Shown in pieces: positions 42,652-54,598 of a DNA stretch of 64,000 bases (position 1 is the stretch's first letter; every line of letters starts with the position of its first letter). The notes under the pieces are model-generated. The model made no database searches. It was not told where the DNA came from and worked only from the letters and a program-made list of their open reading frames with translations. Source of the stretch: Meconema thalassinum. Its lineage: Eukaryota; Arthropoda; Insecta; Orthoptera; Tettigoniidae. The translations under genes were made by a program, and so were the position numbers. The DNA lies in NCBI GenBank assembly GCA_946902985.2, contig OX336395.1:289845065-289909064 (forward strand), given 5' to 3'.

Positions 42652-43267
42652 TAGGTGAAAACTGGGGGCCAACGGTGGGGCTATTCACTGTGGTGTAACG
42701 GGGAGATTACACATGTCAATAGTGGCGCATTTGAGTAAAACTGGCATGCCGCAAGTGCAGGCAGATATGACAGTATTTAATCACCGGGAAGTGATATTTT
42801 ATTAAAAGTAGTTGAGGCGAAGTGGATACCGCCAAATGTGTGAAAGATAAATTAAAATCAGGAGTTTGCAATGTAAAATACGGTTCACGTTGTTGTCTTT
42901 TAAATTAAAGTAAAATTAAGATGTGATACCGGGCGCCCAATGATAAAGTTAAAACTAGATTTGTTTAGAAAGTCAAACTCATGGAAATATTAGGAGGCTG
43001 TAGCCTAAAATGACAATTAATACTTTGTTAATTAGTCAGTGTTAATATCAGATCAGGATAACTGTTTAATGACTAAATATGTGCTTGGGTTTAAAATTAA
43101 ATTGAGTAAAACTAGAACTACTCAGAGATGCAATCAACTAATGGGATTAAAGATAAAAATAAATTAACTGAGTTGGATAAAGAAATTAAATGTGCATTGG
43201 ATTTATGTGCGTGTCAAAGGACATTGGCGTATGCCATTTCCCATATGTCTCATATATATTATAAAAC

Positions 43268-45589
43268 ATGGCAACGGTGGCGCAGATCCAGGAGATCATT
43301 GAAAGTGCAGCAAGGAGAACTCAGGAATTGTTGGATACTAAACTAGCAGAACAGAGTCAATCTATAAACACTAGTATGTTAGAGCAAAGTGAAGCGTTGA
43401 ATACAAAATTATCTGAACAAATAAACACTAGTCTGTCAGAACAAAGTGAATCGCTAAATACTAAACTGTTAGAGCAAAGTGAATCGCTAAATACGAAAAT
43501 GTCAGAACAAAGTGAATCGCTAAATACTAAATTGTTAGAACAAAGTGAATCATTGCGGACACAATTAAATAACAGTAGAATTGAGCAAAATGAATATCAG
43601 GCGGAACAAGCTAGGTTATTAAAGAGTGAAATTAATGACACTATAAATTCACAGTTAGAGGCGCAAAATAATAAAAACACGAACCAATTAGCTTCGTTAA
43701 CCGCAGAGATGAAAGAGCACACAAACCAACAGATGATATTACTGGCCCTTGATGTAAGCAAAAATAATGAGAAACAATTAGAGCAGATTGAAAAAATGGA
43801 GAGAATTTTTGATAAAAAACTTAGCATTCTCGATGAAACGGTGTTAGCTAAATTAGAGCAGATTGAAATAGCATGCACAATGAACACAAGCGAGGTCAAA
43901 ATAGCTCAGGATAAGTTGGAAGGACGGTTTAAGGAGATGGAGAAAAGTGGCAGGGTCATTCAACAACAAATATCAGCAGTAGATGAGAACATATCAGGCA
44001 TAATTAAAGATATGGACCGTCTCGAGATAAAATCAGCGGAACAGTGGAAAAGCCTAGAAACGGAACAAGAACAATTTAAGAGTACATTAGACGAAAGGCT
44101 AAGCCAGATAGAAAATAATCAGGATGAAAATAAGAGCCAGATAGAAGAAAAAATAAGCACGATTAAAGAACAGATCAGGAAAGATTGGAAGAAAATGAAT
44201 ATTGATTCTAGAGAGGAAAGATCCACCATTCTTAAAACAGTAGGCGAAAACCACACGCGTATTCAAGCTTTGGAGCAAGAGGTAAAAAATAAACTTAAAG
44301 AGCAGACAGACAGGATCATTAAAGCCGAACTCCGCTCATTAGAACAATCGTCTATATTTAAAACGGGAGCATTGAAAGACAAGCCGGATGACTCACATAG
44401 TTCCCAACCCAGCATAGCAGGAAGTCAGACTCAAGCAGAGAGCCCATTAACAACAAACACGGAAGGATTTCGCAAGAACGTAGATAGGAGTTCAACACCA
44501 CAGGACGGTCATCAGCCCACACAACTTATTCAAGTAATTCGCTCAAATGACTACAAACCGCAGAAATACACAGAAAATTCAGGGGTAACGCCTAAGGCCT
44601 TTATCAAAGAGATTGAAGACCATTTCAATGACACCGGGGTACCTGAAGCACGTAGATTGAGAATGATGGAGAGATTTTTATCAGGAAATGTTCTCACCTG
44701 GTTTTTAAGTTTCAAATATACATTTGGAACCATGTCAGACTTTAATTTAGCGTTTCTGCGCAAATACTGGTCTCCCGCCATACAACAGAGTTTAAGAATG
44801 GAGCTTTACTCTAGAAAATATCAAACTACCCAGCAGACAAAATACTCAGATTTCTTTAACATGCAAATGCTAAAATTTCGCGACCTAGATTACCCATTAA
44901 ACGAAGCAGATTTGGTGATGACAATAGCAAGGCAAATGCCAGTTAATGTACAGCAAGTACTAGTCGCAGCAAACGTTAGTACGGCCCTACATGCGGAGCA
45001 GATATTACGGCAAATAGATGAGACCACATCTCATAGTCATTTTAGAGGAGGAAGACAGCTGGAATTAGTCAACACTACAGAGGTCGTTAAAACAAAACAA
45101 GGAAATACTAAAACGCAGGGTACTAATACAAGCACCTCCACACCTAGGCGAAACCAGGAAGAAGGGGAAAACAGACCATATCAGCGTAACGAAAATCACT
45201 ACAACAATAGATACCAGGGCAACAATAGATACCAACAGAGAGGATATCAACAATGGCGTGATAATCGAAGGAATGACAGGCCTTATGGAAGATACGGTGA
45301 TTACAATGCCAATCAAAGATGGAAAGGAAGGAGAGATCAGGATCAAGGAGATCAACGTAACTATCGAGATGACTGGGATGATAGGCACGCTCAATCACAA
45401 AATTACTTAGAGGAGTTACACGCTAATCAAGGTGGAGAACTAGGAAGATGGGAAAAGGCCATTGGGAACAGAAAGAACCCAGATACACATACTGAGGAAG
45501 CTGGAAGTTTACTGAGACAAGAGGAATATCAAGGACATGAGCGACAGAAGGATGATGGGAGTCGAAATGGAGCTAAACAAAAATGTTAA
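43268..45589 (+). CDS. gag: Gypsy unit 2 Gag
   Basis: 773 residues, identical at protein level to unit 1 Gag over the whole length; only silent or flanking changes are visible (for example C to T near 43532). Same coiled-coil repeat region, capsid domain and arginine/asparagine-rich tail without a zinc knuckle. It ends in the same ATGTTAA overlap with the protease ORF. Perfect conservation implies recent origin. Confidence 0.9.
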   Translation: MATVAQIQEIIESAARRTQELLDTKLAEQSQSINTSMLEQSEALNTKLSEQINTSLSEQSESLNTKLLEQSESLNTKMSEQSESLNTKLLEQSESLRTQLNNSRIEQNEYQAEQARLLKSEINDTINSQLEAQNNKNTNQLASLTAEMKEHTNQQMILLALDVSKNNEKQLEQIEKMERIFDKKLSILDETVLAKLEQIEIACTMNTSEVKIAQDKLEGRFKEMEKSGRVIQQQISAVDENISGIIKDMDRLEIKSAEQWKSLETEQEQFKSTLDERLSQIENNQDENKSQIEEKISTIKEQIRKDWKKMNIDSREERSTILKTVGENHTRIQALEQEVKNKLKEQTDRIIKAELRSLEQSSIFKTGALKDKPDDSHSSQPSIAGSQTQAESPLTTNTEGFRKNVDRSSTPQDGHQPTQLIQVIRSNDYKPQKYTENSGVTPKAFIKEIEDHFNDTGVPEARRLRMMERFLSGNVLTWFLSFKYTFGTMSDFNLAFLRKYWSPAIQQSLRMELYSRKYQTTQQTKYSDFFNMQMLKFRDLDYPLNEADLVMTIARQMPVNVQQVLVAANVSTALHAEQILRQIDETTSHSHFRGGRQLELVNTTEVVKTKQGNTKTQGTNTSTSTPRRNQEEGENRPYQRNENHYNNRYQGNNRYQQRGYQQWRDNRRNDRPYGRYGDYNANQRWKGRRDQDQGDQRNYRDDWDDRHAQSQNYLEELHANQGGELGRWEKAIGNRKNPDTHTEEAGSLLRQEEYQGHERQKDDGSRNGAKQKC

Positions 45590-46419
45590 TTTTGGATCAA
45601 GGAGACAGTCTCAAAACACAACAGTCGGAAGTTGAAGATGGATGGATAGTAGCGAACATACAAGAATGGATTGCTTTACCAGAAGACTGCCTGGAGGAGA
45701 CGGTGAAACCACGGAACGATGAAATTAGGCAATTACCCATTATTTACGCAAGGATTGGTGGAATTAATATAAGATGTTTATTGGATACAGGGTCACAGAT
45801 CAGTCTAGTATCGGAGGCCTTGGTTCGAGAGTTGGGACGGACTCAGAATATTCCTGTAATTCCGGTACCACAGCTCAAAGTGAGGGGTGTTATTCCTGAA
45901 CGCACCGTCACTTGTAAACGTCAGGCATACTTAGAGCTGAACATATTGGAACACACTTTTGGGCAAACATTCATTATCATGGCAAAGATGAATTTCAATA
46001 TAATTCTTGGTGCAAATTTCATTTGTGACTATCAAGCAGTGATAGATTTACACAAGAATACAGTCAGTTTTAGAGAATATGACCAGCTGAAAAACGTGGG
46101 ATTGCATATGGATGAAATCACTACCGGAAGAGATGTAAATTCTTGGGCATTGGAAGCAATATCAGAAGAGACTGAAGAGGAGGTACGAAAGGCGGAAGAT
46201 AACATCGTAAAAGGGGCTGTTGTGGAACTAGATGAGGAGATAGAATCCCAGGAGATATGGTCTTTATTAACAGAAGGAAGTAACAGCGATGCACAATTTG
46301 AAGAGTTACTACAGGAGCGGCTCAATGACATTCAACTTGGGGGTGAACACAGAAAACAGTTGGAAGAGATTTTAAGGAAGCACAAACAGTATTTGATACA
46401 GTACCTGGGAAAATTTTAA
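45583..46419 (+). CDS. Gypsy unit 2 protease ORF
   Basis: 278 residues, identical to the unit 1 protease, with LLDTGSQISL and ILGANFICDY. Same -1 relation to both gag and the RT ORF, so the three-ORF layout is a property of the element and not a lesion in one copy. Confidence 0.88.
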   Translation: MLILDQGDSLKTQQSEVEDGWIVANIQEWIALPEDCLEETVKPRNDEIRQLPIIYARIGGINIRCLLDTGSQISLVSEALVRELGRTQNIPVIPVPQLKVRGVIPERTVTCKRQAYLELNILEHTFGQTFIIMAKMNFNIILGANFICDYQAVIDLHKNTVSFREYDQLKNVGLHMDEITTGRDVNSWALEAISEETEEEVRKAEDNIVKGAVVELDEEIESQEIWSLLTEGSNSDAQFEELLQERLNDIQLGGEHRKQLEEILRKHKQYLIQYLGKF

Positions 46420-46433
46420 ATTTCAAGTACTCT

Positions 46434-49028
46434 ATGCAAGTCGAGGACTGGTCACCTTTCAAAAGCAGATTGTACCCAATTCCTGAAAAGTATCGTGGTC
46501 AAGTTAAAATCATTATAGATGAGATGTTAGAAGCTGGAGTGATAAGGAAGACACCTACACCTTATCTAAATGCGATTTTGGCAGTCACAAAACCAAATGG
46601 ATCTATTAGACTTTGTTTAGATGCCAGAAACCTCAACATGAGACTCATTTTTCCTGAGTATGACAGAGCGCCAATTATCAGAGACGTATTAAAAGGCTTT
46701 AAAAACAAGAGGATTTATTCATCAGTTGATCTGACGAGCTCGTTCCACCATCTTGAATTGGATGAGAAGTCACAGCTTCTAACTGGCTTCTTATTCGATA
46801 ACCAGACATATTGTTTCGTCAGAATGCCTTTTGGAGTCAAAACAGCGGGCTGTGCTTTAATCCGAGCACTGGACCGGAACCTAACCGAGGAAGTAAAGGA
46901 GATGACGGTGCGATACATAGACGACATTCTGTTGGCATCCGACAACATTGAAACTCACATGGAAAATTTAGATAAAGTATTGGGCAACTTGAATGCATCG
47001 AATTTCAAAGTAAACCTGAAGAAATCGCATTTCTTCAAGAGCGAGATATTATATTTGGGTCACGTCATTGACAAGGAGGGAGTGAAGCCAAACCCAGCTA
47101 AGATTGAAGCGATAAAGAATTTCCCTACACCAACGAGAGTCAAGCACATTCGGGCTTTCTTAGGCGTAACGGGATTCTTTAAAGAAAACTGTCCAGGTTA
47201 TACAGAGACGGTAGCTCCAATGCAAGAAATGCTAAAGAAAAATAACAAATGGTCATGGAACGCGGAATGTGAGAAGGCATTCCAAGCAACAAAACAGCTA
47301 CTGGAAAACTGCATTAAATTAGGATATCCAGATTTCAAGCTCAAATTTATAATCCAAGCGGATGCTTCACTAATTGGGATAGGTGCTATGCTCTACCAAG
47401 AGGATCCAGCTAACCTGCAGCACAAAACATATTTGGCATTTGTCAGCCGGAAATTGCGTAAGCACGAGCGAAATTATACTGTAACCAAGCTAGAATTGTT
47501 GGCCATCCTTCATGCGCTCCAACAATGGAAACGAATAATCTATGGTTACCCGATTGTTGTCAGAACTGACCACAAGGCACTAACATTCTTGTTTAAGACG
47601 TCAATGGCAAGCGAACGTGTGACACGTTGGTCTATATACATTCAGCAGTTCAGCATTGAAATTGAACATTGTCCAGGGAAGATGAACGTGATACCGGATG
47701 CACTCAGCAGGAACCCAGAGCCTGATAATGAAGAAACAGCGATGGTACAACACTTGGAATTAACACCGAAGGACCGGGAATTCTTGGAGGAGTTACGTGA
47801 GATACAGCGAGAACAGGAAGCGGAACCATGGATGATGCTATTAATTAAATACTTCAAAAAGCAACTACCTACAGGAACACCTGCATTTCGAGAAGCGAAA
47901 GCCAAAGAAGGAAGATATGTTTATGTCAACAATTTGCTGCACAAATGGGTAGATAATGACCACACCAAGTTACGCATATTAGTACCTGCATCGTTACAAC
48001 GAGGATTGACATGGCATACGCACGAAAGTTACGGTCACGTGGGCTTAGACAAGTGCGAAGCGACAATAGGAGAGACATTTACATGGCCACGTATGAGAAC
48101 AACAATATGTGACGTCATTACAACTTGTGACCCGTGTCAGAGAACAAAGCCAAATAATTATTTACTGAGGCAATATCCTAGACCATTGCTACCTCAGAAA
48201 CCATGTGAGCTACTGGGGGTGGACTGTCTTGGTCCAATTCCGAAGGGAAGGAGAGGTTGCCGTCATTTGCTAGTGTGCATTGATGTATTTTCTAAGTTTG
48301 TAGTACTATGCCCTATTCAGAAAACCACATCGAAGCAGGTACTCAGTCGCATTCGTAATAGAGTTATTCCAACCCTTGGAAAACCAGAGTTTATATTATC
48401 AGATCACGGCAGTTATTTCACAAGCGCCGAATTCAAGAAAGGAATGGAAGACATGGGTATAAAACATGTTTTAAGCAGTATCCGACATGCCCAAGCTAAT
48501 CCAAGCGAGAGAGTAATTAAATGTGTAACTTCATATTTGAGAATCTTCATTCCGAACGAACACCACAAATGGGTCGATAAAATTAAGGATGTAGAGACAT
48601 GCATGAATTCTACCAGGCACGAGTCAACAGGACAAATCCCTATGGTCCTACACAAGAACGAGTATCCAGTAAGAACGTGGAAAAGCATCATTAACTGTCC
48701 ACAAGATCCCATGATAGCACCAGACCTGCGAATTGAAAGAACGAGAGCATACATGAGGAAACAAGCAGACCGCAGATTACGGCGAGTAAGAAATAAGAGG
48801 TTCCACGGTGATCTTGAAGTCAACCAGCTCGTTTTGGTAAAACGACCTGCTACATCGGACCCAGAAAAGAAAATCTTTAGTAAATTCTGCGAGAAATTCA
48901 TAGGACCCTATTCTATCGTAAGAAACCTTGGAAATAATGCTTACAGAGTGAAAGAATTAAGCACAGGAACAATGTCAGTTTACAACGCTGCTAACCTAAA
49001 AAAATATCGTCGAAGTGAACCATGGTAG
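46434..49028 (+). CDS. pol: Gypsy unit 2 Pol: RT, RNase H, integrase
   Basis: 864 residues, same domain order as unit 1. It has the canonical LDAR-LN (Arg at residue 65), YIDD, RTDHKAL, the HHCC module and D,D,E integrase residues (LGVDCLGP here, LAVDCLGP in unit 1). It differs from unit 1 at about six residues. The notable one is VTKLELLAI, where unit 1 has VTELELLAI: the first Glu of the RNase H TE-x-E motif is Lys, while the likely catalytic second Glu is kept. This copy looks nearer to functional for RT, with RNase H uncertain. Confidence 0.93.
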   Translation: MQVEDWSPFKSRLYPIPEKYRGQVKIIIDEMLEAGVIRKTPTPYLNAILAVTKPNGSIRLCLDARNLNMRLIFPEYDRAPIIRDVLKGFKNKRIYSSVDLTSSFHHLELDEKSQLLTGFLFDNQTYCFVRMPFGVKTAGCALIRALDRNLTEEVKEMTVRYIDDILLASDNIETHMENLDKVLGNLNASNFKVNLKKSHFFKSEILYLGHVIDKEGVKPNPAKIEAIKNFPTPTRVKHIRAFLGVTGFFKENCPGYTETVAPMQEMLKKNNKWSWNAECEKAFQATKQLLENCIKLGYPDFKLKFIIQADASLIGIGAMLYQEDPANLQHKTYLAFVSRKLRKHERNYTVTKLELLAILHALQQWKRIIYGYPIVVRTDHKALTFLFKTSMASERVTRWSIYIQQFSIEIEHCPGKMNVIPDALSRNPEPDNEETAMVQHLELTPKDREFLEELREIQREQEAEPWMMLLIKYFKKQLPTGTPAFREAKAKEGRYVYVNNLLHKWVDNDHTKLRILVPASLQRGLTWHTHESYGHVGLDKCEATIGETFTWPRMRTTICDVITTCDPCQRTKPNNYLLRQYPRPLLPQKPCELLGVDCLGPIPKGRRGCRHLLVCIDVFSKFVVLCPIQKTTSKQVLSRIRNRVIPTLGKPEFILSDHGSYFTSAEFKKGMEDMGIKHVLSSIRHAQANPSERVIKCVTSYLRIFIPNEHHKWVDKIKDVETCMNSTRHESTGQIPMVLHKNEYPVRTWKSIINCPQDPMIAPDLRIERTRAYMRKQADRRLRRVRNKRFHGDLEVNQLVLVKRPATSDPEKKIFSKFCEKFIGPYSIVRNLGNNAYRVKELSTGTMSVYNAANLKKYRRSEPW

Positions 49029-49371
49029 CGCCGAAATAATGACGCTGTTGGAATATACGGACGTCCTACTATCAACAAAGTCAACGGGGAGCAGTTGAGT
49101 ACGGCACGTGATGAAGGAGGAAGTAGACATGTTGTTGACAAACATTAACGAGGCGAGTAAGGTGTCGCCGCAGGCATCAGAGCGTCACGCAAGATTGGAA
49201 GGGGGAGAGACAAGCAGGATATGAAAACGAGTAAATGCCATTGAAGACAGGAGCGCCTAGACCAAGTAAGAAAAAGGGGTGATTCTGGAAATAAAACCAA
49301 TTGGCCTACGGAAGTATTGTAAAATTGTTGACTTTATTCCTAAGTTCGAAATTTTGTGAGTGGGAGAGTTG

Positions 49372-52058
49372 TGAACCCTTTACCCTATGTTGGATAAATG
49401 ATTCTACTTTTTATTTCTTCATTTAATAAATATTTCAACCAGCATCGTGAAAGTAGCCAGATAGCGATGAGGAAATTTCAAGCATTTGTTGGAGACAGTA
49501 GGGACATACCTGCATCAGTTTAACAAAAGGCTAAATACTTGAGCTATGAAAAGAAATAGCAGAGCGATGTATCATAAGGACAGGTGTGGCTACCTCAATT
49601 TTAGAAGCGACGCGCGGTGATACATGGTTCTGGTATGTTCATTGTGATATTCGCGCCTAGAAGAAATATGATGCAGTAACGTGAATGGCTGATGAAGAAA
49701 ATAGACACTCCCAAGACGCCAAGACCTACTAGAAACCGCCAAATTACAGAAAATGGAGAACCAATGAGAAGAGAATGCCTACTTGCGAGCCAACTCCGGC
49801 TGGGGTACGCGGTGGCTAGCATTCACGCGGGAAATCGCCTAGACAAAATCTCTACGATCAATTCTAGGATTAATGGGCATATTCTTGACCTGTGCAATAT
49901 TACGAGTTCAGTGATATGTATTTCATTCCTGTATCACAATTATTTCGAGAAATTTTTACATAAAATCCCCCTCCATCTAGACCCAAGGGCCAGTTCATTT
50001 ATAAGTGTGTCGAAGAGCCAAGACATTATTACTATTCTGTTCGTCTACGGACGTAGACTCATTATTATTCTGTTCGTCTGAGGACGTAGACTTTTATTCC
50101 GTGTCACAAGGACACAAGATATTCATTGTAAAGTGTTAAATTCAGTGATAGATAGTCATAGTACTATAGTTATAGGGGCAGTAGCGTCGATAATTCGCCA
50201 ACGAACAGTGACAGGGAATTTAGTACCTGAACAAGCGAATTTAGTAGTCAGACATAAAGTGTATAATAACCTAATTTTTGTATCAGCGCAAGGATGACAT
50301 CGATGAATGCAGAGGAAGTTTGGAATTCTCAACACTCCGTCCAGATGGCTGATATGAGATAAAGAACCATCCAGTTGGGGAATGGCGTCTGATGTTCTTT
50401 GACGGGTGACTACAAAAAGAGATGAGTACATAATAATATTATTTATTATTGGTTAAATTAACTTATGGTTTATGGGACATATTTTTTGTAAATACTTTGC
50501 TTGTGTGATAAATGTAGTATATATAGTTTTGATCTGACACATTTTTGTTTGGAAGCAGCTCGCACAATTGTAGTTTTTGGAAGGTTCTTTTCTTTGTGTT
50601 GTGTTAACTAACGTATCTATGTGAACGGCCGTGTTCGCCTATGTTACGAAGTGCGGTTAAAAAACGTCTCTCGGATATATGTCGTGTTTCAGAAGTAGGA
50701 CTGAATTAATATAATGATATAGTAGATTGGAGGGTAATTAAATTTTGTTGAGATTTATTATTGATCAGATTCAGTGTGATTATTGCCTTTGGAGCAATGT
50801 AATTTGTGACGAAGAGTATTCAGCTCTATCGTAAGTTTTAAATATTGTGTTAAATGTTTGCGAGCTCTAATTCAGCAGACCCGTGTGAAAGGCGTTATGT
50901 CAGTCCCAGATGTGTATATTGTGAGTATATTTTTGTGGTATTACAAGCGGGAATTTCAGCAGAGACTGATTTCTGTCAGCTTGGTACCAGATTCATATTG
51001 TATCCTTGCGAGGACAATTATGGATATGTGATTATTGTCTGACCATATGTTGAGTTGGAGGAGATGTTAGTTGCTGTTGATTCCTTGAGATAACAGTCCA
51101 GCTGGTCGGCTATTTATATACACTGGAAGGGGGACATGACTGGTATTGTGGAATGGGTGAGTTGTGGTCATAAGGGCTGGCTGAGTTTCGCAAGCAAGCT
51201 CATTAAAGTGGGGTGCACGTCTGGCTCCCAATTACTTGAAAATAAATATAAATGTGAGAAACTGATCAATGGTAAAATTGTTTAAATAAATGGGAGTTGC
51301 CTACGAAACACGATAACCTTCGAAGCGTTTCCTTAACATGCAGTTTTGTTAATATAAAGTAATCTTATCCACTCAGGTGGTTTGTTGTTGTTGGTTTATT
51401 CTATGTTTATTTTCCATGTCAGTGACCCGTGAGTCACGTGCGGCGCTGTGTTTCCTTGTTGTTGAGTATCTGGCCATTGTGGCAGCTCATTTATTTAAGT
51501 GTGTCACCACACTAATAAGGGTCTCAGAGAGATGCCTGTAAATAGTAGAGTTGTAATATGTGTGTCAGAGTTAGATTTAAGGATTTTTATTAATGTTATG
51601 CCCATATCCATAAACGTTGATTTACGAGATGATTGTTCGTGAGCACCGTGCCTGTTAACCCGTTGTGAACGATCGATCATCCAAGTACTCATTTCTCGTA
51701 GATAGTCACCACGCGAACATAAATTCACATGCAAGGTAGTGGAACTTGGATCCACATTTTATTAGAAAAGGGGAGATCCATCTGACTCCTCAAAGTGATA
51801 AATATTCCTGTCAGGGGAAAATTCAGGGAGGATTTTGTTTATTATTGTTTTGTTTTATTCTTTTATGCACAAATTAGTTATTACATCTTGTTATTATCTT
51901 ACGTTTTGTCTCCTTTCTTTCTTAATTATAGTGTATATCCTATAACCCTTGCCTCAGAAAAGCACGTTGTTTGGCGGACGTAAACACCACACTATGAACT
52001 GAACGCGACCCCTTGATCTAAGATTCTTGCATAAAACACTGCTATTCTGAAGGGTTCA
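49372..52058 (+). repeat. Gypsy LTR 3 (2,687 bp)
   Basis: Same termini as the other LTRs; one extra base in TTGCATAAAACACT near the 3' end and several private substitutions (for example around 51491 and 51931). It is followed immediately by the GTAC duplication (52059-52062) and the rest of the LINE ORF2. Confidence 0.95.
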
Positions 52059-52062
52059 GTAC

Positions 52063-54582
52063 ATACATGCAAGATATCTACGCCGATGCTGAAGTGACAT
52101 TTCTCCGGTTTCAACTAGCAGGGCTCCTGTGGGGGTTGATTGAAGCGCACCTATGATTATACGCAAAGCAGAAAACTGAATTCTATCTAACCGAAGGAGC
52201 CTAATGCTGGGCATGGAATCAAAAAAAAAAGGAACTGTAATCCAGTACAGAACGGATTATGTTACGGTAAACCGTTAATAATGATTCTGGATCCGCCCCC
52301 CAATTACGTCTAATGAGAGATTTTAGAACATTAATTTTACTGGCGAGATGACTCTGTAGGTATTGCGTATGTCTCTCCCATTGCAATTTCCTGTCAATAT
52401 GAATCCCTAAATATTTGACACTTGTCACCACCGGAATGTGACCTTGACGGTATAAAATAGGAGAACTGTCGTAAATTCGTTTGTGTGTAAAAATCACCGC
52501 AGCGTTTTTCCCTACGGATGTTTCAAATCCGTATTGATGTAACCAATCATGAGCATGAGATAAGGCATGGTATATATCTCTTCGACATGAGGAAAACTCT
52601 TCTCGAGTGCAATATATTAGAATGTCATCCGCATATTGTAGAATGCGAGCGTGCGGTAATATGACTGTTTCTAAAGTACGGGTGTAAAGTAAGTATAAAA
52701 GCCCGCTTAGAACGTCGCCCTGGGGAACACCATAAGAAGTATGTCGAGAATCAAAGACACCGACGGGGGAGTTTAACGTAATATGACGATAGCATAGCAT
52801 ATTGTGTATTAAGCACCTGAAGGGCAGGGGAAAATTTAGATCCCTTAGAAGTTGAATAAGAAGATATGGATCAACAGAATCATATGCATTTTTGAGGTCA
52901 AGGAACACAGCTACTGTGTGCATTTTCTTTCCTTTTGCTAGGAGTAAATCAGTCAGGAATATATTTAAGGGGTCGGATGTACCAAGATTTTTCCTGAATG
53001 CAAATTGGGTTTTTGGAAACAGGTTATAATATTCTAGGCACCATTGAAGCCGTCGGAGAAGTATATGTTGGAAAATTTTTCGGAAACAAGATCCAAGTTG
53101 AATACCACGATAACTACTCGGTAATCGAGCATCTTTCATGGGTTTAAGAATCGGTACAGTATGAAACACATTCCAATCCTCCGGGAAGGTCCCTGTGCAT
53201 AAGATTGAATTATATAATTGAATAATGATACTTTGAGCGTTTACTGGAAATCGAGCGATCATTTGATAAGTCACTCCATCAATCCCTGGGCTGGATGATT
53301 TTTTGTGCCGAAATGCGTGTCTGAATTCGTTACTTGTAATAGGCTGCATTAAACTGGAAAAACGTTCCATGGAACCGGATGTACACGATGTAGGCAAGCG
53401 AACAACTATTTCTGGTGTCCAAGTATGATACAGGTCATGGTATCCCTGCACCGAAAGTTGAGAGGGAGATGAGATAGTACGATTATTAGAGAAATGTTTA
53501 ATCGCCGTCCAAATACTGTTGAGGGACGTAGAACTGCATAATTGGGTAGTATATATTTTCCACGCTTCCCGTCTTTTATCATTAAATACACGTTGTATTT
53601 GCGCGGTGAGACTTTTGTATCGTAAATAAGATGTTGGAGAGCCATACTGTCGAAAAGCTTTTAAACTCGCCTTGCGCCGTCTAACCATCTTTCCGCATTC
53701 TTGAGCCCACCATGAGGGTAAGGCGCCCCGATTATTTGGAGGACCTGTCGTTGGAATTAAAGGGTGATATATATTAAGATAGGCGCGGATATTCTCTAAT
53801 AAAAAGGCATAACTGTTACTGAGCCCCTGTGTATTCTGTGAAAGTCTATCCTCTAAAAATCGGGAGAACAACTCATAATCAAAAATTCGTAAATTTCGCT
53901 TAACCTTGAAGACGTTTTTTGGGATATGTCGGGTACGCGAGACATCATAGTCGATTATAATTGGATAATGATCGCTTTGATGCGTATCCTGCACGGTCTT
54001 CCATGTCATCTTATGAGATAAGTCTAGGGTAGTGACACTTAAATCCACCGCACTTTTGGGACTATTTGGTGGGGTAATGCGCGTGGGTGATCCATCATTT
54101 AAGAGATGTAGGTGTAAATCCTGAATAACTGCAGCGATGTGACGTCCTTTTGGATTAATGCGACCACTGCCCCACAAGGCGTGATGTGCATTAAAATCCC
54201 CCACGGTAATATGTTTAGGAAATTGTTTTATGAACCGGAAATATGCCTGCCATTGCCGACGGGAACCTTGTATACCCGGGGGACAATAAATATGACTTAC
54301 ATGTAGATCTTGTACAAGGAATGTGTGATGATGAGTATGAGGAATATAGAACTGAGTAGGGAGAGAAGTGTATCGTAAGGTCTTTTTGAATAGCGTCATT
54401 ATGCCACGATATCCTGGACCATCCTGACGTTCGACCAGGTAGTTGGGAATCGAGAATCTATACGAGGCACGAAGCCATGTTTCCTGTAGGAATATGATAT
54501 CTGGGTCATACTCCTGTATTAACAGTAATAATTCATGCTTCTTATTTAAAATACTCCGGCAATTCCACTGGAGTAGTAACAT
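52063..54582 (-). pseudogene. LINE ORF2, 5' part: endonuclease and reverse transcriptase
   Basis: An APE-type endonuclease at residues 1-225 (QWNCRS, LQETW, VGDFNAHH, SDHYPI) is followed by the RT domain (SSYRGIQLGSCFRK, FLDLKNAYDSVD, GVPQGDVLSG, QYADDILIYC). YADD is the catalytic motif. The frame is open for 787 codons, then hits a stop in a run of ten T (complement of 52221-52230). One base fewer would keep it open through the conserved thumb region down to 52063, where the gypsy array begins. The element is therefore broken by a homopolymer frameshift as well as by insertion. Confidence 0.9.
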
Positions 54583-54598
54583 GTAGCACTTATCGAAA

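Larger units (their letters stand above)
30560..52058 (+). mobile_element. Ty3/gypsy tandem array: LTR-int-LTR-int-LTR
   Basis: Three LTRs (30560-33245, 39966-42651, 49372-52058) alternate with two 6,720-bp internal regions, giving an exact 9,406-bp period. The array is bounded by a 4-bp duplication, GTAC (30556-30559 and 52059-52062), with no duplication at the central LTR. A single integration followed by LTR-LTR unequal recombination, or integration of a tandem cDNA, explains it. The copies are almost identical, so the event is recent. Confidence 0.95.
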
